This document shows positions 17,639 to 24,964 of a stretch of DNA of 64,000 nucleotides, one piece after another; positions within the stretch are counted from its first letter, which is position 1, and every line of letters begins with the position of its first letter. The notes beneath the pieces were generated by a model. It had not been told where the DNA came from. It did not search any database and saw only the letters and a list, made by a program, of their open reading frames with translations. Where the stretch lies: NCBI GenBank assembly GCA_964384465.1, contig CAYLLT010000013.1, positions 1 through 64,000 of the forward strand, read 5' to 3'. This DNA comes from CAYLLT01 sp964384465. GTDB lineage: Bacteria > Planctomycetota > Phycisphaerae > UBA1845 > PWPN01. A program made the translations under genes and the position numbers.

Positions 17639-17691
17639 GTGGCACAGGCGTCTCGCCCGTGCATGCACCGCCGGGACGGTGGTCCTACACC
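17639..17691. repeat. palindromic repeat, family C, between purA and uppS
   Basis: It begins GTGGCACAGGCGTCTCGCCC and continues with GTGCATGCAC and CCGCCGGGACGGTGG, related to the copy at 5310. Arms are imperfect. It ends about 10 bases before the uppS ATG, so it occupies almost the whole gap and leaves no room for an ordinary ribosome site. Confidence 0.55.
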
Positions 17692-17700
17692 AGTGTGCCT

Positions 17701-18474
17701 ATGCGCGAAAAGCCGCTCGAACCACGCGAGGTGCTCGGCCTGGAACCCGAGCAGTTGCCCCGGCACATCGCCGTCATCATGGACGGCAACGGCCGCTGGG
17801 CGAACGGGCGCAACCTGCCGCGCATCCACGGGCACATCGAAGGCGCCGCCAACGTCCGGGCCGTCATCACGCATTGCGCGCGTCTCCATCTTGAAGCGCT
17901 GACGCTCTACAGTTTCAGCGCGGAGAACTGGAAGCGGCCCAAATCCGAAGTGGACGCGCTCATGGACCTCTACGTCGAGTACCTGATCAAAGAGCGCGAA
18001 GAGATCATGGAGAACAACGTCCGCCTGATCCAGATCGGGCGACGTGAGGGGTTGCCGGCGCCGGTGCTGCACGAGCTGGATGAGACCCAGTCGATCAGCA
18101 GGGACAACACCGGGCTCAAGCTGTGTCTGGCGATCAACTACGGATCGCGCGACGAAATTGTCGATGCGGTGCGGGCGATCGCGAAGCGGGTGCAGGCCGG
18201 CCGGCTCGATCCGGCGGAAATCGACGAGCGATGCGTCAGCGACGCGTTGTACACGGCGGGCATCCCCGACCCGGACCTGCTGATTCGCACGGCCGGCGAG
18301 CGGCGGATCAGCAACTTCCTTCTGTGGCAGATCAGCTATGCCGAGCTGTACGTCACCGACGTGCTGTGGCCGGACTTTCGCCCCGAGCATCTCAACGAGG
18401 CCATCCGCGACTACGCCGGCCGCCAGCGCCGCTTCGGCGGAGTGCTGAGTGATATCCCAACCGCCGAGAAGTAG
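17701..18474 (+). CDS. uppS: undecaprenyl diphosphate synthase (cis-prenyltransferase)
   Basis: 257 residues. It makes the C55 lipid carrier for peptidoglycan and other envelope glycans by adding isopentenyl units to farnesyl diphosphate. IAVIMDGNGRWA carries catalytic Asp28. SFSAENWKRP, and the C-terminal DLLIRTAGERRISNFLLWQ...AELYVTD block, are the family signatures (usual SGE is AGE here). The ATG at 17701 gives the standard N-terminus. Longer in-frame starts fall in the repeat or in purA. Confidence 0.96.
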   Translation: MREKPLEPREVLGLEPEQLPRHIAVIMDGNGRWANGRNLPRIHGHIEGAANVRAVITHCARLHLEALTLYSFSAENWKRPKSEVDALMDLYVEYLIKEREEIMENNVRLIQIGRREGLPAPVLHELDETQSISRDNTGLKLCLAINYGSRDEIVDAVRAIAKRVQAGRLDPAEIDERCVSDALYTAGIPDPDLLIRTAGERRISNFLLWQISYAELYVTDVLWPDFRPEHLNEAIRDYAGRQRRFGGVLSDIPTAEK

Positions 18475-18634
18475 CTCTGGATCGGGACGAAACCGGGAAA
18501 AGCCGATCAGCGCAAGCCAAAGTTAACCGCGCTGGAGTCCCAGTGCCCGTACGATGCGCCATGGCTCCCGCACGACTACTGCTTTTCCTTCGTTCCCACC
18601 ACCCAGCCACCAGAGGCACTTATCAAATCCACCC

Positions 18635-19003
18635 CTACCGCAACCTCGCGATGTTGACCACGCCATCGCGCTGAACGTGGATGTTCAACTCGTGCCCATC
18701 GAGCAGCGCCATTCCGATGAGTGGAGCGGTTCTTGCTTCATCAATCTCGATCGCCACCCGCCGGCCGCCCCATGCCACCACGCCCGCGTAAAAATCGAAC
18801 GACACGACCCGTCCGTCACCGAGTTCTACAGGACTTCGACCAAGTCGGCGCAATCCAAGCGATCGAATCACCGCGGGCGGTAAAGTGAGCGAGCCGCTGT
18901 AACCTGTATCGATGATCGCCGTGATGCCTCGCCGGGCGTTGTATCGGCCGTATGCCTGAAGACGCACGATGGCTTCGCGATGTGCGTTGACTCTGCCTCT
19001 CAT
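18635..19003 (-). CDS. clan AA aspartyl protease (retropepsin-like)
   Basis: 122 residues. A single AIIDTGYSG motif gives catalytic Asp32, and the C-terminal PLIGMALLDGHEL is the hydrophobic-hydrophobic-Gly motif. There is no signal peptide. The protein belongs to the small bacterial 'clan AA aspartic protease' group, presumably active as a dimer. Its ATG overlaps the stop of the upstream gene by four bases (ATGA). It is only distantly like the protease at 11578 but shares the same two-gene logic. Confidence 0.85.
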   Translation of the reverse strand: MRGRVNAHREAIVRLQAYGRYNARRGITAIIDTGYSGSLTLPPAVIRSLGLRRLGRSPVELGDGRVVSFDFYAGVVAWGGRRVAIEIDEARTAPLIGMALLDGHELNIHVQRDGVVNIARLR

Positions 19004-19278
19004 CTGGCGGGTTCCGAGTCGTGCCAGGAACGGATGCGGTGCAACGCGCGGTACCCTATTCGTTCGACCCAGATTTGGGCATCGGGTCGCCGTTTAAGAA
19101 GCCGTTCGGCAGCATTCAACGCATCGTCGGCGACCTCGAAGTCCGCCGTCTCGATATCGAGGGCGACGACGCGCCCCTTCTTCTCGCGGGTAACCTTCGG
19201 CCGAACCTGCTTTTTATACACGGCGCGGCCCCGGCGAGCGATTTCTTCCTTGCTGTATCGACGTTGTCGTTTGACCAC
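19000..19278 (-). CDS. small protein partnered with the clan AA protease
   Basis: 92 residues. A basic first third (KRQRRYSKEEIARRGRAVYKKQVRPKV) is followed by a compact domain, GRVVALDIETADFEVADDALNAAERLLKRRPDAQIWVERIGYRALHRI. This region recurs in small proteins encoded just upstream of clan AA proteases. The strand-strand-helix-strand pattern resembles the DUF5678-like protein at 11354 in secondary structure, though not closely in sequence. Four-base overlap with the protease gene indicates co-translation. It could be an inhibitor, adaptor or substrate; nothing in the sequence decides this. Confidence 0.75.
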   Translation of the reverse strand: MVKRQRRYSKEEIARRGRAVYKKQVRPKVTREKKGRVVALDIETADFEVADDALNAAERLLKRRPDAQIWVERIGYRALHRIRSWHDSEPAR

Positions 19279-19350
19279 GGCCCATACTCCGATGCACGAA
19301 ACTCACTCTGATTATATGACGACTCGCCCGTGCTGTCGAAGTCCAATTCT

Positions 19351-19425
19351 GTAGAGTCCGCTGTGCGGACCTTTCGCCGCGCATGGGAGCAAAAACGGTC
19401 CGCAGATCCGCAGAGCGGACCCTAC
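19351..19425. repeat. palindromic repeat, family E (GTCCGCT...AGCGGAC)
   Basis: The arms GTAGAGTCCGCTGTGCGGA (19351-19369) and TCCGCAGAGCGGACCCTAC (19407-19425) pair almost completely around a 37-base loop. A half-unit (AGCGGACCCTACTA) appears near 43-57 at the window edge. It sits downstream of recJ and upstream of the protease pair. Confidence 0.65.
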
Positions 19426-19482
19426 CGACTCGATTATATCAGTGACGAAGCTGCCATTCAAAATGATGAAGTTGATGGGCTT

Positions 19483-21288
19483 TCATTCCTCAGGAAACGC
19501 GAAATCGACGACCTGCATCTCGACCGAGGTGCGGCCGTTCCAGGTGTTGAGGATGGGCTCGAACGCCACGCGGCAGCGGCGGTGATCGAGCAGTGACTGG
19601 AGGCAGTCTTTCTTACCGAAGGCGATGGCTTTGCGGCGGGTGGCGCCGTCGGTGAGGCTGAACTGGAGATGCTCGCCGGTTTTACCGACGATGCGCGGAT
19701 CGTTATCGAGCTGGAGCCAGCCGGAGGCGAAGCGCGGGCGCGCGTTCCCGGTGCCGAACGGCTGCATGCGTTCCAGATCGCGGACCAGCGGCTCGATGAG
19801 ATCGCCCAGCCCGATCTCGGCGTCGAGGCGGAGCGCGGGCTCGAGATCCTTGCCGGTGAGCAATTGATTGGCGCGGGCAGTGAAAGCTTCGGTGAACGGT
19901 TCGACCTTGTCGCGCTCGATCCGCAGGCCGGCGGCCATGGCGTGCCCGCCGAACGCGAGCAGATGTTCCGAACAGTCGGCCAGCGCGCGGTGCAGCTCGA
20001 AGTGGCGGATGCTGCGGGCGGAGCCCTGCCCGACGCCGTTGTCCAAAGCGATAAGCACGGCCGGTCGGCTGTAGCGCTCGACGATGCGCGACGCGACGAT
20101 GCCGACCACGCCGGCGTGCCAGCCGTCGGCGGCCACAACGATCGCCCGCCGGGCATCGCAGGCCAGCTTCTGTGCGTCAATCTGTTCGCACGCCTGATTG
20201 AAGATTTGTTTTTCCAGCGACTGGCGGCGGCGGTTCTGCTCCTCTAAATGGACGGCGATCTCACCCGCCCGGGCCTCGTCGGCCCGCGTGAGCAGTTCGA
20301 CCGCGAGCTGAGCGTGCCCCATCCGTCCGGCCGCATTCAGCCGCGGAGCGAGCCAAAATCCCACATGATCGCTGTCGATCTTCTTGTCGCCCAGCTTGGC
20401 CGACTCGATCAGCGCCCGCAGCCCGACCAGTTTCGATTCGCGAAGACCCGTCAGCCCAAAGCGGGCCAGCACGCGGTTCTCGCCGGTCAGCGGGACGACA
20501 TCGGCGATGGTGCCGAGTGCGGCCAAGCCCGTCGCCGCCACCAGGAACTCGCGGAACTCCGGCGTGACCTTCTCGCAATCGCATAAGTTGCGGGCGATGG
20601 CCCAGGCGAGCTTGAAGGCGACACCCGCACCGCAAAGGTCGGGATTGGGATAGGATATTCCGAACCCCGCACGCGAGTGCGGGGCCCGGCCCGGCACTTG
20701 CGTGCCGGGTTCGGATTCGCAATCCGCAATCCGCAATTCCCCTATTCCCGGATGCACGATCGCATCGGCGTCCGGCAGCGCGGGGCCGGGCGCATGATGG
20801 TCGGTGATGATGAGCGTGAGGCCGATCTGGCGGGCGATGGCGGCTTCCTGGACGGCGGTGATGCCACAATCCACCGAGATCACGGTGTCCGCGCCGCTCG
20901 CGCGGAGTTGGCGCAAGGCATCGCCGTTGAGCCCGTAGCCTTCCTCCAGCCGGTGCGGGATGTAGAAATCGACTTCCGCGCCGGCCAGCTTGAGCAGATG
21001 CCACAGGATGGCGGTGGCGGTGATGCCGTCCACGTCGTAGTCGCCGTAGATGATGATCGGCCGCCGCTCGCGAACTTTTTGGGAGATGATGCGGGCGGCG
21101 TCCACCGCCCCCGGCAGCAGTTCGGGCGCGTGCAGCGTCTTGAGTTCGGGAGCGAGAAAGCTGCGGGCGTCATCCGGCGCGATGCCGCGGTTGTGCAGGA
21201 GCTGCGCGATAAGCGGCGAGATACCGAGCCGCCGAGCCGCCTCCGCGCAACCCGGCCACGCGGGAGTGATCTGCCAGTGCCTGGGCAT
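19483..21288 (-). CDS. recJ: single-stranded-DNA-specific exonuclease RecJ with an in-frame repeat insertion
   Basis: 601 residues. It is a 5'-3' exonuclease of recombination and mismatch repair. DHH-phosphoesterase motifs are intact: YGDYDVDG (Asp83, 85 and 87), SVDCG (about 138-142), TDHH (162-165). A DHHA1 region is near 380-450 (GWHAGVVGIVASRI...SIRHFELHRAL...FGGHAMAAG), followed by the OB-fold end. Residues about 183-218, between HPG and GAGVAFKLAWA, are foreign: they are the translation of a palindromic repeat (20635-20742, 36 codons). The insertion keeps frame and falls in what should be a loop, so the enzyme may be active. Confidence 0.94.
   Translation of the reverse strand: MPRHWQITPAWPGCAEAARRLGISPLIAQLLHNRGIAPDDARSFLAPELKTLHAPELLPGAVDAARIISQKVRERRPIIIYGDYDVDGITATAILWHLLKLAGAEVDFYIPHRLEEGYGLNGDALRQLRASGADTVISVDCGITAVQEAAIARQIGLTLIITDHHAPGPALPDADAIVHPGIGELRIADCESEPGTQVPGRAPHSRAGFGISYPNPDLCGAGVAFKLAWAIARNLCDCEKVTPEFREFLVAATGLAALGTIADVVPLTGENRVLARFGLTGLRESKLVGLRALIESAKLGDKKIDSDHVGFWLAPRLNAAGRMGHAQLAVELLTRADEARAGEIAVHLEEQNRRRQSLEKQIFNQACEQIDAQKLACDARRAIVVAADGWHAGVVGIVASRIVERYSRPAVLIALDNGVGQGSARSIRHFELHRALADCSEHLLAFGGHAMAAGLRIERDKVEPFTEAFTARANQLLTGKDLEPALRLDAEIGLGDLIEPLVRDLERMQPFGTGNARPRFASGWLQLDNDPRIVGKTGEHLQFSLTDGATRRKAIAFGKKDCLQSLLDHRRCRVAFEPILNTWNGRTSVEMQVVDFAFPEE
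20635..20742. repeat. composite palindromic repeat (family A+B) inside recJ
   Basis: It contains CCCGCACGCGAGTGCGGGG and CCCGGCACTTGCGTGCCGGG hairpin units flanked by CCGAACCC/GGGTTCGG, then AATCCGCAATCCGCAATT. The same units occur together at 43889-44006. Its length is divisible by three and it adds no stop codon to recJ. Confidence 0.8.
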
Positions 21289-21404
21289 CCGTGCCTTGCC
21301 TCCCGGACAGGTGTTGGATTTCGAAGAACTGCACGATCACTGTACGTCACGAAGTGGTGCGATGCAATCGCCCACTCGCATAACGCCGATTTCGGCATTG
21401 CCTG

Positions 21405-21521
21405 CACGTGAGGGAGTCAACGCCGCTGGCGGCGGGCGAGGTAGACCACAAGTTTTACGTGGCCGGGACGGAGCTTATCAAGGACGAGGAGTTTGTGCTG
21501 GTGAAGATTGAGAAGCCGTAG
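21405..21521 (+). pseudogene. C-terminal fragment of an unidentified gene
   Basis: An open stretch ending in TAG at 21519 translates to HVRESTPLAAGEVDHKFYVA followed by GTELIKDEEFVLVKIEKP. It looks like a real protein end (codon-like composition, alternating hydrophobic strands). No start codon or ribosome site is present, and the upstream sequence abuts the recJ start region. It is probably what remains of a longer gene; the family is not recognised. Confidence 0.4.
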
Positions 21522-21528
21522 AAGTAGA

Positions 21529-21864
21529 TCAATCTTCGGAGCTGCCGATGCGCGGGGGGTTGCGGACCAGAATACCGCGGAAGGAGTGGTAGCGGATATC
21601 TGTCTTTTCTGGATCATCGAATGCCACGATGGCTCCCTCGGGCGGGTTGCAACGCGGGTTAACGTGAATACCACGATATAGGGTGTGGAGCTTGTTAGTC
21701 ACGGAAATCCAACAGTTTTTCTGCAAATGCAATCGGCGAAGTTCCGATCCTTCCTCGGTCAGAATCGAGATGTCGAGCGACTCCGCATCAAAGCCATCAA
21801 CGCGGAAAATAAACTCCCGGTCGAGCAGAAGGGTATCGCCAATCCTTTTAGCCATTAAAACCAT
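21529..21864 (-). CDS. hypothetical protein downstream of a DUF5678-like gene
   Basis: 111 residues if read from the ATG at 21864 (MVLMAKRIGDT); a longer start at 21912 is possible. The first 30 residues, with the KRIGDTLLLDREFIFRV pattern, faintly recall the beta-rich start of CsrA-type proteins, but the rest (ISVTNKLHTLYRGIHVNPRC; FDDPEKTDIRYHSFRGILVR) does not fit, so I make no functional call. No aspartyl-protease motif is present. It follows the DUF5678-like gene by 60 bases on the same strand and probably shares its promoter at 22139-22167. Confidence 0.55.
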   Translation of the reverse strand: MVLMAKRIGDTLLLDREFIFRVDGFDAESLDISILTEEGSELRRLHLQKNCWISVTNKLHTLYRGIHVNPRCNPPEGAIVAFDDPEKTDIRYHSFRGILVRNPPRIGSSED

Positions 21865-21924
21865 CTGAGCGCCCTGGAGGGAGCCGAATCTTCGCGTCCC
21901 CCGCCCTGTCAACTCGACGCTGGG

Positions 21925-22113
21925 TTAGCGGAGCGGGACCCACTCGAAGCCAGGATGGGTTTCGCCTGCTACATCGGCAGCCGCGTGCGCCTCTTGGAGA
22001 GTATCGCCGCTCCCGACGATCGCTGTGTGATCGCCATTCCACACGATCCACCTGCCTGCGTATTTCTTCGGGACAACCACAGGTTGACAAGATGGAGTCT
22101 TTTTCGAGGTCAT
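21925..22113 (-). CDS. small DUF5678-like protein
   Basis: 62 residues with AAAGGA before the ATG. The core KYAGRWIVWNGDHTAIVGSGDTLQEAHAAADVAGETHPGFEWVP (about 17-60) is a good match to the DUF5678-type pattern: aromatic-anchored first strand, G-x-x-I-V-x-S-G turn, acidic helix, then a P-x-F/W-V-P end. It resembles the partner of the protease at 11354 but is not followed by a protease. It is expressed from a near-consensus promoter at 22139-22167. Confidence 0.72.
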   Translation of the reverse strand: MTSKKTPSCQPVVVPKKYAGRWIVWNGDHTAIVGSGDTLQEAHAAADVAGETHPGFEWVPLR

Positions 22114-22138
22114 AACCGATTCCTTTTGACCAAATTGT

Positions 22139-22167
22139 AGCATATTTCGTGCCGGAGTTGGTGTCAA
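22139..22167 (-). promoter_or_regulatory. sigma-70-type promoter of the DUF5678-like gene
   Basis: On the minus strand TTGACA (22162-22167), exactly 17 bases, TATGCT (22139-22144), about 26 bases before the start codon. The -35 is perfect and the -10 matches at four of six positions. Confidence 0.7.
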
Positions 22168-22237
22168 AGAAATCTGCTTGCACGCCCTGCAACTATGCTT
22201 CCTCGAACTCGCTACTCTGGGGGCGCGAGTATTCCGC

Positions 22238-24835
22238 TCAATTCGTGCAGCCCGCCGTTGGCGGCAGGTTGGCGCCGCCCAGGCAGTTGAGGAACAGGCC
22301 CAGATCGGACCCATCGACGGCGAGATCGGCGTTGAGGTCGGCGTCCTGGCAGCCGGGGGCGTAGGGGTTGCCCGTGCCGGAGAAGCAGAGCTGGAGGTGG
22401 GAGAAATCCATGATGTCCACGTCGTTGTCCAGGTTGAAGTCGGCGCGGAAGGTGGGGACGGCGGTGGCCGTGGCGGCGGTCGAATACGTGGGCACGCTGT
22501 TGTGCGCGAATGCGGCGTAGTAATAGCGCGTGCCGCTGATCAGGCCGGTGTGCACATGGTTATCGTTGGAGCCGGGCGTGTTCGGCTTATCGATGACCAG
22601 GCTGCCGTCGGTCGGGCCGCTCGGGTAGCTGGTCGTGCTGGAGCGGATCAACGTGCCGGTGAAACCGGCGCTGGAGGGGTTGGTCCACGAGAGCGTGATC
22701 TGCTGGAGGCCGGCGGTCGCGGTGAAGTTGGTCACCGGGTTGGGCGGTGTATTGCTGACCACCTGCACCTGTTTGGTGAGCGTGTCGCCGAACCAGTTGA
22801 CGAATTCCTGCACCATGCGCCAGTCGGTGGTGTAGGCGCCGGGGGTGGCCGGAGCGGTCATGGTGAAGTTGAACGTAAACTGCTGGCCGGGGGCGACGGT
22901 CCCAGAGAGCGATTGCCGGCCACCGGCAAACGGGTCGGTGTCGTCCACCGCGCCGAGCTTGTAGTTGGTGCTGTCCCACGTCACATAGCTCGTGTTCTTC
23001 ATGGTGATGGCGACGTTGTAGTTCTGCCCGGCGGTCATCACGTTCGGGATGGTGTTGGACACGAGCTGGGCGGCGTCCTGAAAGACGCCCATGCCGGCCA
23101 GGGCCATCGCGTAGCCGGCGTTGTTGATCAGCCAGCACTCGTTGGTCTGGTAGCGGGCGGGGTAATTGGTGGTCAGATCGAACTGGGGCAGGCCGGTGCT
23201 GTAGGTGCGGACGATGCCGTTGGGCACGACGCCGGGCTCCGCGCCGCGCGGCCAGCCGGGCGGCGGCGTGTACCGGTGGTGATACGACAGGGGATGGAAG
23301 TCGCCCGCGCCGTGCACCATGCACACTCTGAAGTAATTAGAACCCAGCACCCAGTTGTACTGATCCATGGCGAACTTCAGGTACGCGGGGTTGTTGACCA
23401 GCTTGTGCGATTCGACGGCACCCCAGGCCATCAGCAGGTAGAGCCGATTGATACCGAGAAAGAAGCCGTTGTTGTCGGAGTTGGTGGGGAAGTACTGGAG
23501 CGTGCCGGCGTCGTCGCGGCGGACAAGCCCGATGGGGTCGCTGGCCAGATAGTTGATGTTGTGGTCCATGAGCACCTGGACGGCTTGTGTCGCGTTGGGC
23601 ACCTGCGGCGTGGCGGGATAATTGCGGGCGAACCACGCCAGCGCCCCCAGCTCGTAGCCGGGCCCTTCAGCGCCGACGATACTGTCGTAGGTGGCTGGAT
23701 TGCTGATGATGCTGCCGGACATCTCGTCCACGCGCTGGACGGCGCGGTCGTAACAATTCTGCTGGCCGAACACGGCGAAGAGATCGAGGCCGGCGAAGAT
23801 GTGATGAGCCGCCGCGCCGAGGTTGTTGTGACCGCCCTCGCTGATGGCGATCGCGACACGATGGTCCCAGATCGACAGGGCCTTGGCGGCGAAGTTCTCC
23901 GTCGGCAGGCCCTTTGACGCCAGGATGCGGTGCATCTTGATGAGGGCCGCACAACAGACCGTCTCCTGCGGGGTATTCTCCGTGCCGGCGTCGATCCAGC
24001 GGTCGTCGCAGGCGTTGCAACTGTTGAAGTCGCTGCAATTGCAGATGTTGTTGTTGGTGTCCGATTCGGGCGGCACGAACGTCGCGCCGGTACGGTTCAT
24101 GCGCGTCTGCTGGAGGCAGTGGCCGTTGGTATCGACCATCTTGGCCAGCCAGCGGGCCTGATAGAGGGCCTCGTCAACGATGTCGGGGACGCCGTTGTTG
24201 TTCAGGTCGAAGGCGTCGTAATAGCTGCGGTTGGAGTCGTAGAGAAAACACAGGGCGAAGCAGCCGTCGCCGGCGAAACCGTGGGGAAACTTGTTGTAAT
24301 CGCCGGCGTCGTGCCAGCCGCCGACCTCGTCGATGTGCATGTACGGCCCGCTGCGAACGCCGTCATCCATGTGACATGGCCCGTGCCAGTGCGTGCCGTC
24401 GTAAAGATCGGTGACGTCGGAGCCGCAGCGCTGGGCGGTGAAGTAGCGAAACGCCAGGTTGCCGGTGACGTTCTGAAAAACACCCGGCGAGATGTTGAAG
24501 TTGTAGGAGTTGTTGGTCTCAGCGCTGACGGTGCCGGTGATGTAGAAATCGCCGCCGATCTTATAGCTGCTGAAATCCCCCTCCCAATAGAACTTGTCCC
24601 ACAGGCCGCCCTTGCGGGTGAGCGTGCCGGAAAAGACCTGGCTGTTGTCGGAGACTTTCTTGACCGAGAACGTGCCGTCGCCGGCGAAATCGGTGGTCCG
24701 CTGGGCGCGGACGGTTTTGGGCCCGTTGGGTTCGTAGCCGGTCTGGTTCACCAGCACGTCAAGGGCGAATGCCGGCGGGGCGGTGAAGATGCAGGGCCAG
24801 ACCGCCAGCGCAAGATGACGAGCGCGTTGCTTCAT
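22238..24835 (-). CDS. secreted glycoside hydrolase family 9 (endoglucanase-like)
   Basis: 865 residues. A signal peptide (1 to about 24, ending AFA) precedes a cellulase-N Ig-like domain (about 25-115) and a GH9 (alpha/alpha)6 catalytic domain (about 120-590). GGWHDAGDYNKF supplies Asp176 and Asp179, NECWLINNAGYAMA (around residue 565) the acid Glu, and VLGSNYFRVCMVHGAGDFHPLSYHHR the conserved GH9 His segment. An NBR1-Ig-like domain (VMTAGQNYNVAITMKN...), a fibronectin III-like domain (NPVTNFTATAGLQQITLSW...) and the dockerin-like module (FNLDNDVDIMDF, then DADLNADLAVD) follow, ending in CTN. It should hydrolyse beta-1,4-glucans outside the cell. Confidence 0.93.
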   Translation of the reverse strand: MKQRARHLALAVWPCIFTAPPAFALDVLVNQTGYEPNGPKTVRAQRTTDFAGDGTFSVKKVSDNSQVFSGTLTRKGGLWDKFYWEGDFSSYKIGGDFYITGTVSAETNNSYNFNISPGVFQNVTGNLAFRYFTAQRCGSDVTDLYDGTHWHGPCHMDDGVRSGPYMHIDEVGGWHDAGDYNKFPHGFAGDGCFALCFLYDSNRSYYDAFDLNNNGVPDIVDEALYQARWLAKMVDTNGHCLQQTRMNRTGATFVPPESDTNNNICNCSDFNSCNACDDRWIDAGTENTPQETVCCAALIKMHRILASKGLPTENFAAKALSIWDHRVAIAISEGGHNNLGAAAHHIFAGLDLFAVFGQQNCYDRAVQRVDEMSGSIISNPATYDSIVGAEGPGYELGALAWFARNYPATPQVPNATQAVQVLMDHNINYLASDPIGLVRRDDAGTLQYFPTNSDNNGFFLGINRLYLLMAWGAVESHKLVNNPAYLKFAMDQYNWVLGSNYFRVCMVHGAGDFHPLSYHHRYTPPPGWPRGAEPGVVPNGIVRTYSTGLPQFDLTTNYPARYQTNECWLINNAGYAMALAGMGVFQDAAQLVSNTIPNVMTAGQNYNVAITMKNTSYVTWDSTNYKLGAVDDTDPFAGGRQSLSGTVAPGQQFTFNFTMTAPATPGAYTTDWRMVQEFVNWFGDTLTKQVQVVSNTPPNPVTNFTATAGLQQITLSWTNPSSAGFTGTLIRSSTTSYPSGPTDGSLVIDKPNTPGSNDNHVHTGLISGTRYYYAAFAHNSVPTYSTAATATAVPTFRADFNLDNDVDIMDFSHLQLCFSGTGNPYAPGCQDADLNADLAVDGSDLGLFLNCLGGANLPPTAGCTN

Positions 24836-24964
24836 AGTACGACTCTAACCATTCCCTATCCAGCGTACAGTATATCACGCTTAGCTGAAACAATGAATAC
24901 GCCTCCGCGTGGTCCAGTGGTCCATGCAGCACTGGCGGCCTGTATTCCGGCATGACACCGGGAT

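Noticed and set aside
16242..17645. 467-codon minus-strand frame
   Set aside because: Antisense of purA; no motif and no ribosome site.
22178..23917. 579-codon plus-strand frame
   Set aside because: It is the antisense of the GH9 gene; its Gly/Val/His-rich peptide is typical of a high-GC shadow frame.
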